Source: Pseudocercospora fijiensis CIRAD86
Lineage: Eukaryota; Ascomycota; Dothideomycetes; Mycosphaerellales; Mycosphaerellaceae
Direction: 5' to 3'
DNA: 64,000 nucleotides
Assembly: GCF_000340215.1 (NCBI RefSeq)
Contig: NW_006921543.1
Span: 372,001-436,000, forward strand
The notes beneath the pieces are model-generated. The model was given only the letters and a program-made list of their open reading frames with translations, was not told the origin of the DNA and made no database searches. Below, piece by piece: positions 1-12,485 of the stretch. Positions within the stretch are counted from its first letter, which is position 1. Every line of letters begins with the position of its first letter. Position numbers and translations under genes: made by a program.

Positions 1-59
1 CTCGTATAGTATTAATATATTTCGCTAGGCTATATAGTATATCTATTTATTACGGTTAA

Positions 60-2060
60 TAAGAATCTATACTACTCGTTACCTATAGCTATATTAAAGC
101 GATAGACCTCTACCTTCTTTTATTTATCTCCTTTTAAGTTCTTCTTCTCTTTTACTATATATCTCCTAATTTTTCAATCCTACGTCTCTTCGTTAAATAC
201 TATCTCCTCGACTCTATCGCTATCTACCTCTATATCCGCCTACTATATCTACACTCCCTCTTCTAGCTCTAATATATCCCTAACGCGATTACTTACTGCC
301 GCGAACAAAGTCCTATCTATTACGTAAGACTCGTTAGAATACCTACTATATATATAGCAATTACTAGTAGCGCGTAATCCGTACTCTATTATAATTACTA
401 TAGTATATCTATACCTTTTATATATATAGTCTTAGATTCTATTATCTTCTATTGTCTTAGTAGCACTTATGCCGTTGCCTCCCTATAGTAAAATAAACGG
501 ATTAGTAGCCTCTATTAGCTCCTAATCTATCGCTTAGAAACTACTCTAAGGCGTAGGAAGTCTAATATCGCTTTTCTTAGATAGGGCCTCTACCTCGGCT
601 AACTTATCTATCCGATTTTTGCCGGCTTTTAGTTAATAACTTAGTTATTACCTAATAGACGCTTTAGGAACTATCGATTATATTAGCGGGGTCGAGAAAT
701 ATAGCGCTCGTAGACTATCTATACGGTAGCGCTCGATAAATCCGCCTTTATCGTCGGAGTCTAAAACGATATTAATTGCTACAAGTATATTAATATCGTT
801 ACGGACGCTCTCGAAGTCGTTAAGTAATAATTTAGAGACATCCTATACTTAGCCTATATACCGTACGTATATAGACTACGCTTTTAATAACCGAAGGTCT
901 CAAGTATCTTAATCTACCGCATTCTACGTAGCTATCCGATTTACGAACGGCTAGTATATTAACTTATAATCTAAGGCTAGGTAGGCCGCTTTACCTCTAA
1001 TTTTAGTTAAATACTAATCGCTCGACTATCTAGTTAGTATTATACTAAGTACCGTAGCGGTAGATAATATTATAAAAGGGTTAACTTTATAGTAGTACTA
1101 TTTAATATATATCTTCTAGCCTCGCCGATCCTACCGGAGTAGTATACCTACTAGATATTTATATATAAGCTTACTTAGGTAGCGCGTAGTATATATCGAA
1201 CGTTAGCTATTATCTAGTAACTATACTATTTCCGATAGGTACTTACTAGTTTCTCGTTATAGTACTCGAGGACTTAGTTATTAAGTATCTTATTAGCGTA
1301 TAATATCTAGTCTATCCTTTTTAAGCGTCGGTTATTACGATTAGCGCTTCGTTTATTAAGGTCGCTCGGATATAGGTATTAATATAGCCTCGCTCCTTTC
1401 GTATAGCTTCTTATAACTATTCTAATATTAGTCTCGATACTATTATATTAGGATCTCTACCGACTGCTTTAGTTACGTCCTTCGATAGTAGTATATCGCC
1501 TCCTAGAGTCCTAGCTATAGTACTATTATATGTAAAGCTAGTAATCGATCGTAGTTTTAACAATATACCTCTTTAATTGTTTCTTCTACCTATACTAGGG
1601 TTTAAGTAGTAGGAAATATCGTCTTTTATCTTCTAGCCCTAGTTAACGTAATAGCGAATAGCTTACGACGCGTCTCGTTATATAATATTTACTCTCTAGC
1701 TTCGAATAAGCCCCGCTTTCGATTTAAACGTTCTTCTTTAGTAGTAATTAAGCCTTTGTCCTACTTCTAATATCGCTTTAATAGCTTTATATCGTCGCCC
1801 TAATTCGCCTTATCGCCGTACTTCTATTTTAGCCTTGCCGGATCTTTACTATCTCTGCTATTATACTAGTTACTTTAGTCCTATGTCGCTATACTCTAGT
1901 ATATATTACCTTTATAAATTTTGGTCTAATACTACTCGCTACGTATAAAGAAGTCTCCTTCCCGTTTTCTTCTTTGTTTCTAGTATCCCTATCCGACTCT
2001 ATCGAGTTAGATAACGATTTAGTTCTATATTCTTCTTGTTTATAGTTGCGACCTATTATA
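60..2060 (-). pseudogene. Decayed long minus-strand ORF, product not recognised
   Basis: Reading the minus strand from about 2060 down to about 60 gives roughly 660 residues in which most interruptions are TAA or TAG, as expected for RIP of CAA, CAG or TGG codons. The first part is rich in Lys, Arg, Ser and Glu. The middle contains a stretch reading TIARTLGGDILLSKDV (near 1450-1530). The end is acidic (LELEEGV near 250). I do not recognise a reverse transcriptase, integrase, transposase or helicase motif. It may be a gag-like protein or an accessory ORF of a larger element extending left of the window. The coding call is inferred from frame continuity; no function is proposed. Confidence 0.4.
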
Positions 2061-2710
2061 TATATATATATTATAACGAGTAGTAGTATTATTACGAATC
2101 TAACTTAGTATATAATAGACTATACCCGTCTTCGTACTTGTTTATACTACGAAAAGAGGGGTATTAAATTACGGTTTAATCCTCTACTTCTATATAGACT
2201 ACCTAAGTCGCTATCTATAATCGCTTATTAGTCTCGTCGGATATAGCCCGCTAACGCGAAAGTATAATATAAGTCTATTAGCTACTTTCGTACCTTAGCG
2301 ACGCTAGCCCGATTCGGTCGCGGGTTAGGTTCGGGAACTACTAATTTAACGCTATTAGTAGTCTAGCGATAATTATAGTCGAGGCCGACAGTGTATATAG
2401 TAATACTATCGATATTATACGAAAGCAACTAGTATATTTATACTACTTATTTCTCGCTTAGTTGCTACTACTATATACTACTAGCTATCCCTATACCCTT
2501 AGCCTAGGTACTAAGCCTATAAAAGAGGCCTCCTTCTATAGAGTAGATAGATTGTTAACCTCGTATAGTATGCTATTCCTATTATACTCTAATAGTGCCT
2601 ATACTATAGGGCTCCAATTACTATAGCCTAAACTATAAGTTTACTATCCTATTATACTAAGTATAGCTACCTATATTACAATAGGTTATACTACCCTCGG
2701 TAACTTATAC

Positions 2711-2985
<275 letters not shown>

Positions 2986-3720
2986 CTCTCTGTCCTCTAT
3001 TAGAGCCGAAAGTAGGGCTACCTCCTATTGTCTAATAGGTGCGGGTATATTAAATATAGTACTAGGGTACGAATAGCTATAACCGAAGTAAGGGTATAGA
3101 AAGAGCCTACGATATAGACGTTATAGAAGTATCTTAAGGGGCTATTATAATAAGTAGAGAACTCTCTTAACGAGGGTATCGCTTTAACCCCGAAAAGCTA
3201 TAAACCCTTAGGACTATTATAGCTTAGGGCCTAGTTTGCGACTATAGCTAGTTTCTAAGGACTCGGCTCCGGGTCGAAGACCTATTTAGTACCGCTTACT
3301 CGGGATAAGCTACTACCCGACGGCCCGGTTATAGGTTAGTAACGCGGACTATTAGCCTAAAGAGGAGATAGATTAATTACCCGTTAACTTTACCGGGTCC
3401 CGCTAAGACTATTATCTAATTGTAACCTCTAGACGGTAGGTTAGGTAACTAGATAATCCCTATTAATTAGGTAGATTGCTCCCTAATTCGTAGCCGCGCT
3501 TAGATAGTACTTAGCCTTCTACTAGAAAAGAAAAGAAGGCCCCTACCTAGCTAAAGGAGATAACAATAGTTAGTAACAGAGCTATTCTCTAGGATCTAGG
3601 AGTAAATAGAGGCTATAGTTCCTTCCTCCGAGCGGCTTTTTATTAGAAATACTAAAAGAAGCTCCTATTATTATCTAGGCGACTACTAGGAGGCTAAAGT
3701 CTAATACTAGCCCTTTTAGA
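2986..3720. other. Intergenic, probable LTR U3 or flank
   Basis: About 735 bp without a recognisable coding frame. It lies immediately upstream of a TATA-containing LTR-like segment and may hold its U3 promoter part. I could not align it convincingly to the equivalent position upstream of 19,231, so this is inference from position only. Confidence 0.3.
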
Positions 3721-3897
3721 GGGTATATAAAAGGCATATAACCGGCTAAGTAAAGCTAGGGTCTTCGTGCCTTAGGCAGGGCTTAGCGCTTAGTATTAGC
3801 CTAACTTCCTAACCTTCCTCTTTCTTTTTTATAGACCTTATCGAATACTATACGCTCTTACCTATACTATCTACCTGCTTACCTAACCTATATTATA
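3721..3897 (+). repeat. LTR-like segment, 5' copy (gypsy/Ty3 chromovirus)
   Basis: These 177 bp match 19,231-19,407 over the same length with scattered RIP-type differences. Both copies start at a TATA box (gggtatataaaaggc here) and end at acctaacctatattata. The spacing fits the promoter, R and U5 parts of an LTR, with gag starting just downstream. The conserved end would have been CA before RIP changed it to TA. Confidence 0.75.
3725..3735 (+). promoter_or_regulatory. Putative TATA box of the 5' LTR
   Basis: tatataaaagg occurs at the start of the shared LTR segment, and tatataaaggg at the same place in the 3' copy. Its position about 165 bp before the LTR end fits an RNA polymerase II start within the LTR. 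It is predicted from sequence and position only. Confidence 0.45.
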
Positions 3898-3949
3898 TAG
3901 TATTCGATCTACCCTTTAAGGGCTATAGCTAGATAGTTAATTAAATAAA

Positions 3950-5290
3950 AAATACGGCTCTAAATTCCTACTAAAACTAGCCTCCTACTAAAACAAGACC
4001 TATATACTAAGGAACTACTTACTCGACCGTACTAATTACTAACTTAGGCCTTCTATACGGCCTATTAGACTAAGTTAATCGAGTCTAGGCTAAAATAGAT
4101 AACTGTAACAATATTATAAACAAGGGCTTTATTATAGGCTAATAGGATAGCTACCTACTATTTAGACTACCTAACCTCGGGCCCCTAAGGACCTATTTGC
4201 GTATTAAACTCTAGGCCCTCTAGTAAGAGAAAGAAGTCCGTAAAAACTTCGCGGCTATCTAACGCCTTACGGCTAAGCTTAGTGCGCCTATAGTAGAAGA
4301 AATAGTACTAAGGAAAGATACTAAACTTAAGGACTATAGTATATTTAATAGCTCTAGTAGGAAGTAGTATAACGACTATACCTGTAACTATAAGCTTAAC
4401 TAGCGCAATGCGCTAAAAGTACTACTAACCGAATACGCCTTAGTCGTCTACGCTATATAATATATTAATAGCGACCCTTAGAGAACCTAGGATAATTACT
4501 TTAATTCCTACGAAGACCTATCTAAAATCGACTAGCAAACCTATAAGGACACTATACTAAACACGCTAGGAAACCCCTATTTAAGGTAATAGCGGGCTTA
4601 GGAATTATTTATCTTTACTAATTAGAAGCCTAATAAGACTGCTCGAGCCTTCTAAACCTAACTAAGGGCTATTAAGGACGACCTGCTACCTAACGATAAT
4701 TTAATATAAATTATAACAATACGACCTAAATTTTGGTAGAAACTTACTCTTTAACTAGACTGCCGCTATATATTAAAACAATACTATAGTCGCCTTGAAT
4801 CTATAGTCTAGGTTAGCCTAGCTAAATAGGCTATATAGACCTAGAACGAAGATCCGGCCTAATAACAATAATCGTAGCAACCGTAGAAGAGGTAGCTACT
4901 AGGGTAGAGCTAACAAGCCTAATAAGGATAGCAATAACAATAATAGCGACCCCTAGCGAGGCCGTAGCAATTACGGGTCTAGGCTATATTGCGGGGGCAA
5001 AACCTAGTATACTAGGGGCCGCGGAAGAGGTAGATTCCCCTACTAACAACCTAAGCGGTTTGTATCTAGTAGCGCTCTACTAACTAGCTTTAAGTGCTTT
5101 AATTATAATAGTACTAGCTACTTACTTAGGGCATACGATAAGCTAAAGGACTAGGCTCGAATTAAGCGTACTACTACTAACTATAGAAGGAAGCTTATAG
5201 TAGCGAATACTACCCCTATAGTAACTAGCCTTCCTAATCGCTCGAAAAAAGAATAAGCGCTATACTAACTGTTAGCCTAGTACGGCGTAA
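3950..5290 (+). pseudogene. gag: gypsy/Ty3 gag remnant with degraded zinc knuckle
   Basis: The plus strand downstream of the 5' LTR reads as a gag-like frame through many RIP stops. The best stretch lies at about 4500-4860 and ends in a Gln/Asn/Arg-rich region. At about 4980-5025 there is a Cys/Gly-rich segment (tatattgcgggggcaaaacctag) that fits a damaged CCHC zinc knuckle, the RNA-binding end of gag. The frame is cut at about 5,295 by the LINE, and pol resumes beyond it at about 10.2 kb. The assignment rests mainly on position between the LTR and pol, because gag sequences diverge quickly. Confidence 0.55.
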
Positions 5291-5301
5291 GACTATTAAT
5301 A

Positions 5302-5320
5302 TATAGATAGATAGATATTT
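5302..5320 (-). repeat. Short (GATA)n tail at the LINE 3' end
   Basis: tatagatagatagatattt marks the switch from gypsy to LINE sequence. On the element's own strand this is a TATC repeat followed by the flank, consistent with a LINE simple-repeat tail. The exact junction is uncertain. Confidence 0.5.
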
Positions 5321-5899
5321 CATTCGCCTGTTGTAGTGCCTTTCGGCCTATGTAGGTCTGTTTCTATATATTGTTTTAGGTAGGAAACTAACTTAGTTAG
5401 TAAAAACCTCCCTCCTATCCTATTTATAAGTGTTGATCTTCCTTGTTTCCTTGTTCTCCTTCCTCTAGGGTATACTAGTGTTATAGTTGTTACCCTCTAA
5501 CTACCTTGCCTACTGCCCTGCCCTTCTTTCCCCCTCTTCTTCCCTCCTTTTTATCTACTCTTTAGTTTCCCTTACTAGTGCGAATTGTTGTATAAATCCC
5601 TATTTAATGATCTACTTTACTATCCTCTTTAGGTCTTCTTTGCTCTAGATTAGCTTGTCGTATTCCCTTTCTATTGCTTTTAGTCTCTAATTACTTCTGC
5701 CTTCTAACTATTAAGGGTAGACTAGTAGTATATACTTAGGGTTCTAAGATTGGTAGCTATATTAGCAAGCCCTACTTTCAATTCCTAGGACGTTTCTTCT
5801 AAATAGGTAAGATCTGAATCTAATGTGTTCAGATCTGATTTAGATAGCTAGGCTTGCCTCGGCCCTGTTTAGGTCCTTATAGAGCTAGTAGTTATATTG

Positions 5900-8800
5900 A
5901 CCAAATTTAATTAGTGCCTTTAAGGTTCCTAGTCTAACTTGTGTTTTATTCTATTCCTGCTTCTATAGGTATCTAGTAATTGATTCTGCTAGGCTTTGTT
6001 TCTCTCCCTTTAGTTTGTCTTCCTTTAGCCTTATATTTAGTCCCTAAAGTTCTTTCTCTAGCATTTCTCTTGTTAAGACTCTATATTACTCTAGGTCTTT
6101 AACTTTCTAGGGAGTTATTTATAGTCTGTCTCGCCTCCTAGTCCTAATGCACTAGGCTTTTATCTTGTCTAGTGCCTTTTAGATAGTCTATTGGGCTAGG
6201 TATTCTATTATCTTTACTGTATATTAGTGTCTTAGTCCCTTGAAGTATTGTTTAACTAGTGGGATCCCTAATTCCATTTCTACTACCCTTATTAGTATAG
6301 TTTTGTATGCTCCTAGGATTTTCTTTAGGCTTTAGGTTTAGGACCTGCTAACTAGTTGTTTAATCCTCTTTGGTGTTTTCTCCTAGGCTGTCTATATCTA
6401 TGCTCTATATAGTATTACTAGTTTGACAATTGCTTTATATATAACTTTAGCTTTCTCGAATGTAGCCCTCTATATAGAGGCTATAAGCCTATTGATAGAT
6501 TGTATGTTAGTATCTGCCCTCTACTTTGCCTTCTTTACTTATAGTCCCTAATTTAGTTTTGGATCTAGCTAGATCCCTAGTACCCTAAGCTCTGCTAATA
6601 GTTAGGTTTCAAAGCCTTAGATAGTGATTGATTGCTTTATATTGTAGGTTGATTTAGCCTTGCTAAAGTAAATAAGCTAGTACTTTTCTAGGGCGAATTT
6701 TGCTCTATACCTCCTTACCTATTTTTTATACTCCTAGTGCTTCTCTTCTAGGATCTTGCAGTTAGTTTCTATTGTTTTAGACTAGGCTAGGATGTTCGTA
6801 TTATCTATAAACCCTAATGCTAATGTGTTTTTTGATTCTAGGAGTAGGAGTAGGTCTACTATAAAGATAAGGAAGAGGATTAGGGAGAGTATTAATCCTT
6901 AGGGGATTCCCTTTTTAGTTAGTATTAGGTCTAATTTGAATTTGCCTAGAATAAGCTATATTAATCTTTCCTATAGGAAGGACTAGATGAATTGGACTAT
7001 CTAGTTTAGTATAGCTTTCTGTTTAAGTATATATAGGAGCCTTTTATAGGAGACATTATTAAAGGCTCTTAAGATATTAAGGGAGAGGAGGGTTGCTACC
7101 TAGTTTTAACTATAGTGCTAGATATACTTAATCTATTCTATAATTAGTTCTATAGCTATTAGTGTTGACCTCTTCTTTCTTCCTCCTATCTAGCCTTTAG
7201 GAAGGATGTTCCTTTCCTCGGCAAAGGTTATTAGCCTTTTAGCGACAATTTTTTCTAGCACCTTGCCTATTATATTGAGTAGGGCTATTAGTCTATAGGC
7301 CTTGAGCTGTATATAGTCTTCCTTCTAGGGCTTCCTTAGCACTACTATTAGGGACTTCCTAAATAGTCTTAGGTAGTGTCCTAGTACTAAGCTTTATAAA
7401 AAGATATTGGCTAGTACTAGGGCTAGCCCCTTCCTGTATACTTTTAGAAGTTTGTTGTAGATCTTATCTTCTCCTAGTGCCTTATTACCTAGAATTTTCT
7501 TTAGGATCTTTTTAATAGTTTCGGGTTTAACCTAGGTGTCTCTTAGTATGCCTAGTAGTAGAGTCTCTTATTCTATCTCCCTTATGTCTAATAGGTCTGC
7601 TTATACTTTTCTATAGAAGAAGTGTTAGCCTAGGGCTCTTGCTTTCCCTTCTATTATAGTCTATATTTATCCTTATTGGTCTATAATATCCGGGAATTGT
7701 AGTAGTATATCCTTATCCTGTTTAGGTCTCCTTGCCTATTTAGCTATCCTCTATATCTCTTCTAGTTTCTTTATAATTATTCCTATTGTAAATCTCTATT
7801 CTTGTATCTTATCTTTCTTAATCTAGATCTTCTTTTCCTAGTAGGCTTTGTTGTAGTTATCCTATGCTTCCTAGGTGTAGGTTTGTGTCTACTACCTCCT
7901 AGCCTTCCTTGCTACTTTAACCTTCCTTATATATTTACTAGTCTAGTATAGTTGCTAGTATAATAAATGTTTCTTTACTAGGGTATACTTTCTAGCTACC
8001 TGTTTTAGGATTCCTATTAGTTCTTCTACTACTTTATCAATATCCTCTAGCTTTAGTAGGTACTTTGTTAAAAGTTCCTCTAGTTTTAGGTCCCTTTCTA
8101 GTTCCTCCCTAATCCTGCCTTATTAGGCACCCTTCTAGTTAAGCTTCTCCTCTAGTTCCCTTTCCTAATTAGCTTAGACATTTAGTTCAATCTGTACCGG
8201 GAAGTAGTCTAATAATTCTTCTAGTTCCTAGTTGATCCTATATCTTATAATCCTATTCCTAATCTAATGTAATGCAAAGTATAGGTCTAGTATGCTACTA
8301 CTTCCTCTTGCCTCCTAAGTAATTAGTCCCTTTAGGGTAACAATTTCTATTTCTTCCCTCTCTAATATGTTAATTAGTCTTCCTACTAGGAAGTAGTAAG
8401 CTAGGGTAAAGTCTGAGCCCTAGAGGGGGTAGTAGAGGTTAAAATCCCTAAGTAGGATTTAGTAGGTGTTCCCCTAGATAACTCTAGGTAGTCTTTCTAG
8501 GGTTTTTAGTTAGGTACTGCTTCTTAAGTCTAGTAGTGGGTTGTATATATAGTAGACTTAGAGTGTACCTTAGGATGTCTCTACTTGAACTAATGTTAGG
8601 TCCCTATCCTCCTATAGTATAGCCTGCTAGGTTCCTATATCTATCTCCTTACTAATGTAGATGTATATCCTTAGGGCTCCCTAGTTATAGATAATTGGGT
8701 AGTATCTTAGGTCTTTAACTGTTGCTAGTCTCTTTATATATAGGTTGAGCTAGGGCTCTTAGATTGCAATAATGTAATGTTCTTTTAGGTTTAGTGCTTA

Positions 8801-9060
8801 AAGGAAGCTCCTCTATACCTTATCTTTACTCTTATTGATATTATACTATATAATATTTAGTGATGTTGCAATGTTTATTAGGTTTTATCTATATCATTTC
8901 CCTATAAGTTTTCCTTTAGTCTTCCCTTACTTTGGACTAATATTTAACTAAGCTTTGTCTGCCCTGCTTCCTTTCCCATAATGTTAAGGTATCTTAGTCT
9001 CCCTAGTTGCTAGTAATTCTCTTATACTAGTGAGGCCCTAAATATGAACCTATTATCTTG
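5900..9060 (-). pseudogene. LINE ORF2: AP-endonuclease and reverse transcriptase (Tad1 clade)
   Basis: On the minus strand the endonuclease appears at about 8,880-8,380. It starts near IIAI*EP and includes LRDFNLYYPL (8,456-8,421), which matches the GDFNxHHPxW catalytic motif of LINE AP-endonucleases after RIP (His to Tyr). The RT appears at about 7,700-6,300. At 6,925-6,855 it reads KKGIP*GLILSLILFLIF, the GIPQGSPLSPILF block with Gln turned into a stop. At 6,827-6,791 it reads LGFIDNTNIL, the GFxDDT active site with the second Asp changed to Asn. A C-terminal RNase H, common in this clade, was not identified. ORF2 normally nicks the target and primes cDNA there; this copy is dead. Confidence 0.88.
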
Positions 9061-9169
9061 TCTAGACCTCTTTTATAGCACTTAGCTAGGTTGCTTCTAT
9101 ACCTAGCTGCCCTAGCTTATTGTATATCTTTTTAGTATATTGATTCTAGCTTCCTTTGCCTTCCTCGCT

Positions 9170-10166
9170 GCCTATATTCTTACTAGGTATTCCTTCGCCT
9201 AAGAGGGGTGTCTTTAGTGCAGTATATATATCTTGCTTCTCCCTTATATGCCTTGCATTCTTTAACCTAGTAATCCCCTATATAATAGGAGCAGGTGTTA
9301 GTTGTCTTTGTATACTTAGCTGCTAAGTGCCTATAGTGTTGATATTTAAAGTACTGTATTATCCTATAGTTGCTTCTATATATCTCTATTTCTAATCTCT
9401 TATAGTCCTAGAACAACCCCTAGTCTAGCACTATGTTAGCTTGCTCTATACTCCTTACCTAGATAATTAGGGAAGACTGCTTCTTAGTCTCTTCGATTTT
9501 CCTTTTAATCTATGCCACTTTTGTAATCTTTAGGCCTAGGCATATAGCTTGGTTTTGTCTCTATAGGCTCCTAATATCCTATTCTTCCTTAAAGCTTCTT
9601 GTTATACTATAGGCTATAATTATGAATTGCTATTAGGAGACCTTTGCTGTTTTCCCTATCTTAGTTGTCTATTCTTTTTGTATTTCTAGCTTCTTTTTGT
9701 CCTACTCTTATACTATAAACAGCTTAATTACCCCTTTTCCTTCGTTCCTAGCCCTAATTACCTCTTTAACTGTAATTCTTTCTACAATCTCTTTCCCTAT
9801 AAGTCCTTAGATTTCCTTTTGCTCTTATAGGTCCGTAATATAGACTCTAACTACTATCCTCGGGGGTTTTGGCGCCTCCTAACTAGCTACTACTGCCTAG
9901 GTACGGTAGTTTAGGCTTGTTTCCTATTGTTTCTTCGTAATCTTTGCTGCGACTGTATTAGCTACCTTTATGATTATATAGCTTACCTAGTTGTGGATTG
10001 CTTTCAGTCCTCTAAGGAGTTCTAAGATTATTATCCTATATGCCCTCTTAGGGATTCTTCTATCTTCCGCCTTTAGCACCTCCTCTGCCCTAGTATACAG
10101 TGCTTTCTATTCGTCCTCCCTTCCTTCTTAACTGTCTTCCCTTCGTTTCTAATTGTTCGCTGCCAT
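9170..10166 (-). pseudogene. LINE ORF1: nucleic-acid binding protein with CCHC knuckles
   Basis: The ATG at 10,166-10,164 (minus) opens a frame reading MAANN, then RIP stops in a Lys/Arg/Glu-rich N terminus. Near the 3' end, at about 9,360-9,190, a cluster resembles tandem CCHC zinc knuckles: IQYFKYQHYRHLAAKYTK, then CSYYIGDY, then VKECKAYKGEARYIYC. Several Cys and His have become Tyr, as TGC to TAC and CAC to TAC changes by RIP produce. ORF1 proteins of Tad1/L1 elements coat the element RNA. The start is chosen because it is the first ATG inside the insert and lies close to its 5' end. Confidence 0.75.
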
Positions 10167-10199
10167 TTTAGCGCTATAGGAAGTAATATAACAATGCCG

Positions 10200-12480
10200 A
10201 TTATATAGTCGCCTCCTAGTTTATATACATTTACCTAATATTGCAGAATACTAGGCCGTAGTACCCTACTAGCTAAATAGTCCTATTAATATATAGCTAG
10301 CAATTATACGAGACTGCCTTATTAGCGATACCTACGATAGCAATTACAAGACTATAGTTATACTAGATCTAGGAAATTCAGTTAGTACCCTTACTAATTA
10401 CCGTACTACTAAGTACCTAGATCTAAAGCGATTACCCCGAGCTAAGATACTAATCCTTACTTAGTTTAATTAGGCTAGATACGAGACCTATAGAGCATAC
10501 TATATTAATATAGGCTTAAAGGATAATATTAATAATAAGAGGATTATAGATTTTGCTACCTATACTATTAATATAGACAACCTCTATTACGGAGCTACTA
10601 TTGTGCTTAGTAATCCTATACTAAAGCATTATACTAAAAAAATAGACCTCGGCAGCTAATAATAGCGTTTTAGAATAGCCCGAAAGGAGGATATAAACTA
10701 TATCGACCCTAGTAAATGTCCTAATAATACTAGGATCCAATTTATTAGCAATCTTATAGCTACTAACCTAAGTACGGACCTTATTAAAGAGGAAGAGCGA
10801 CCTAATAGTATAGAACCTAACTAACTCGAGCGCATTCCCCTACTAATCCGAGAAACCTACATTAATATATTTAAGTACTATCTAGCTGCTATACTTCCGC
10901 CGTTAAAAGAGACAGATTATAGGATTAAAGTTATAGAGGGCAAGGAGGTTTCTTTTAGCCTACTATATAACCTTAGTAAAAGAGAGCTAGCGATCCTTCG
11001 TAAATACCTAGATAAGAAGCTTACTAGTAGGCGGATAAGATATAGTAACAGTCCTACTCGTATACTAATCCTGTTTGTTCCGAAAAAAGATAGTAGCCTA
11101 CGCCTATATATTAATTATCGTAGACTAAATGCTATTACTATTAAAGACCGCTGCCTACTTCCGCTTATTAATAAGATATTAGACCGCCTATTAGGTACCT
11201 ACTTCTGTACTACGTTAGATTTAAAGGATATATACTATCGCATCCGTATCCGTAAGGGTAACGAATAGAAAACTATATTCCGTACCCGTTATATCTACTT
11301 CAAATACTTAGTAATGCCTTTTAGGCTAGCTAATACCCCTACGACATTCTAATCCTATATTAATAGGACTTTTTCTAGCCTACTAGACTACCTATCGAGA
11401 GTCTATCTTAATAATATATTAATCTATACTTATTTACCTAATATCGCTAACTATTAGGCTACTATTAGAAAGGTCCTTACCCGCCTCCGAGCCTATAGCC
11501 TATATTACAAACCTTCTAAATATACCTTCCCTACTAAGGAGATACTATACTTAGGCTTCTTAGTTTCTATTAAAGGCGTTAAGGCTAATCCTAATCGTAT
11601 AAAGACTATTACTAAATAGCCTATACTAATAACGGTTAAGGAACTCTAATCGTTCCTTAGTTTTGCTAACTTCTACCGACGATTTGTTAAGGGCTATTTA
11701 CGCTATATAGCACCGCTAACTAAGATTACTAAAACTAAGAACAATCCTTCTAGGGAGCTTAGATAGAGTAACAAAGTACAAGCCGCTTTTAACGGTTTAA
11801 AGGGGCGGTTTACTACTACTCTACTACTATACTATTTTAACCTAATTAAGCTATTAAAAATTAAGACTAACGCTTTATAGTATGCTATATCCGCTATTCT
11901 ATTACAATAGGGTAGTAGTAACGATAGCTACTATACCCGATTGTCTTCTTCTCTAGGAAGATAATTAATATAGAACGCCGGTACGAGACGTACGAGTAAG
12001 AGGTATTAGTAATCGTAGAAGCCTTTAAGTATTAGCAGTACTATCTTAACGGTATATAGCATACTATTTGGATCTAAACGGACTATAACAACTTCCGTAG
12101 AATTACTAAGGTTACTAGGGTTATAGGTCGATAGGCTAGATAGGCCGTCTACCTCGCTAGGTTCGATTTCGATATTCTATATCGGCTAGGCGTAAGCAAC
12201 CCTACTAATAGTCTGCTAAGACGGCCCAATTACGACAGCGAAACCTAGTCTATTAACTAGTTAGTTCCTACCCTATAATATAAGATTACTATAGATATTA
12301 CTATATAGTAGTAGTAGGATAAGGGGACCTCCGGACACCGCGATAGTATATAATACAAAGGTATTCCTACTATATTAATAGTGCGCGTAAAGAACAAACA
12401 CGCTAATATAGACTATAGGGATCCTGTAATTAACGTCGCTATTAATAGTAATAGCGACGATAGCACTAATATAGTTTAGA
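10200..12480 (+). pseudogene. pol: gypsy/Ty3 pol: protease, reverse transcriptase, RNase H
   Basis: Plus-strand pol resumes after the LINE. A protease-like segment lies near 10,360 (LDLGNSVS) and is weak. The RT is clear at about 11,080-11,440: DRCLLPLINKILDRL, TTLDLKDIYYRIRIRKGNE, FKYLVMPFRLAN, and VYLNNILIY at 11,401-11,427, where YLDDILIY has both Asp changed to Asn. RNase H is visible at about 11,860-11,920 as KTNAL*YAISAILLQ, matching the TDAS-YAIGAVLSQ block. Most stops are RIP products. The frame continues into integrase after the AT-rich island at 12.49-12.96 kb. Confidence 0.9.
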
Positions 12481-12485
12481 ATCCA

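Larger units (their letters stand above)
5296..10180 (-). mobile_element. Tad1-type non-LTR retrotransposon (LINE), RIP-mutated, nested in the gypsy element
   Basis: A roughly 4.9-kb minus-strand insert separates gypsy gag from gypsy pol. It carries an ORF1 with CCHC zinc knuckles, an AP-type endonuclease and a LINE reverse transcriptase, in the order expected for Tad1 elements. The 3' end (low coordinates) finishes in a short GATA/TATC repeat at about 5300-5318, like the simple-repeat tails of LINEs. No target-site duplication could be fixed by eye. Unlike its neighbours it keeps many TpG and few CpA on the plus strand, so RIP hit mostly one strand. Confidence 0.88.

Noticed and set aside
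2986..3720. Telomere-type repeats (ccctaa strings)
   Set aside because: Only isolated hexamers occur, with no tandem array.
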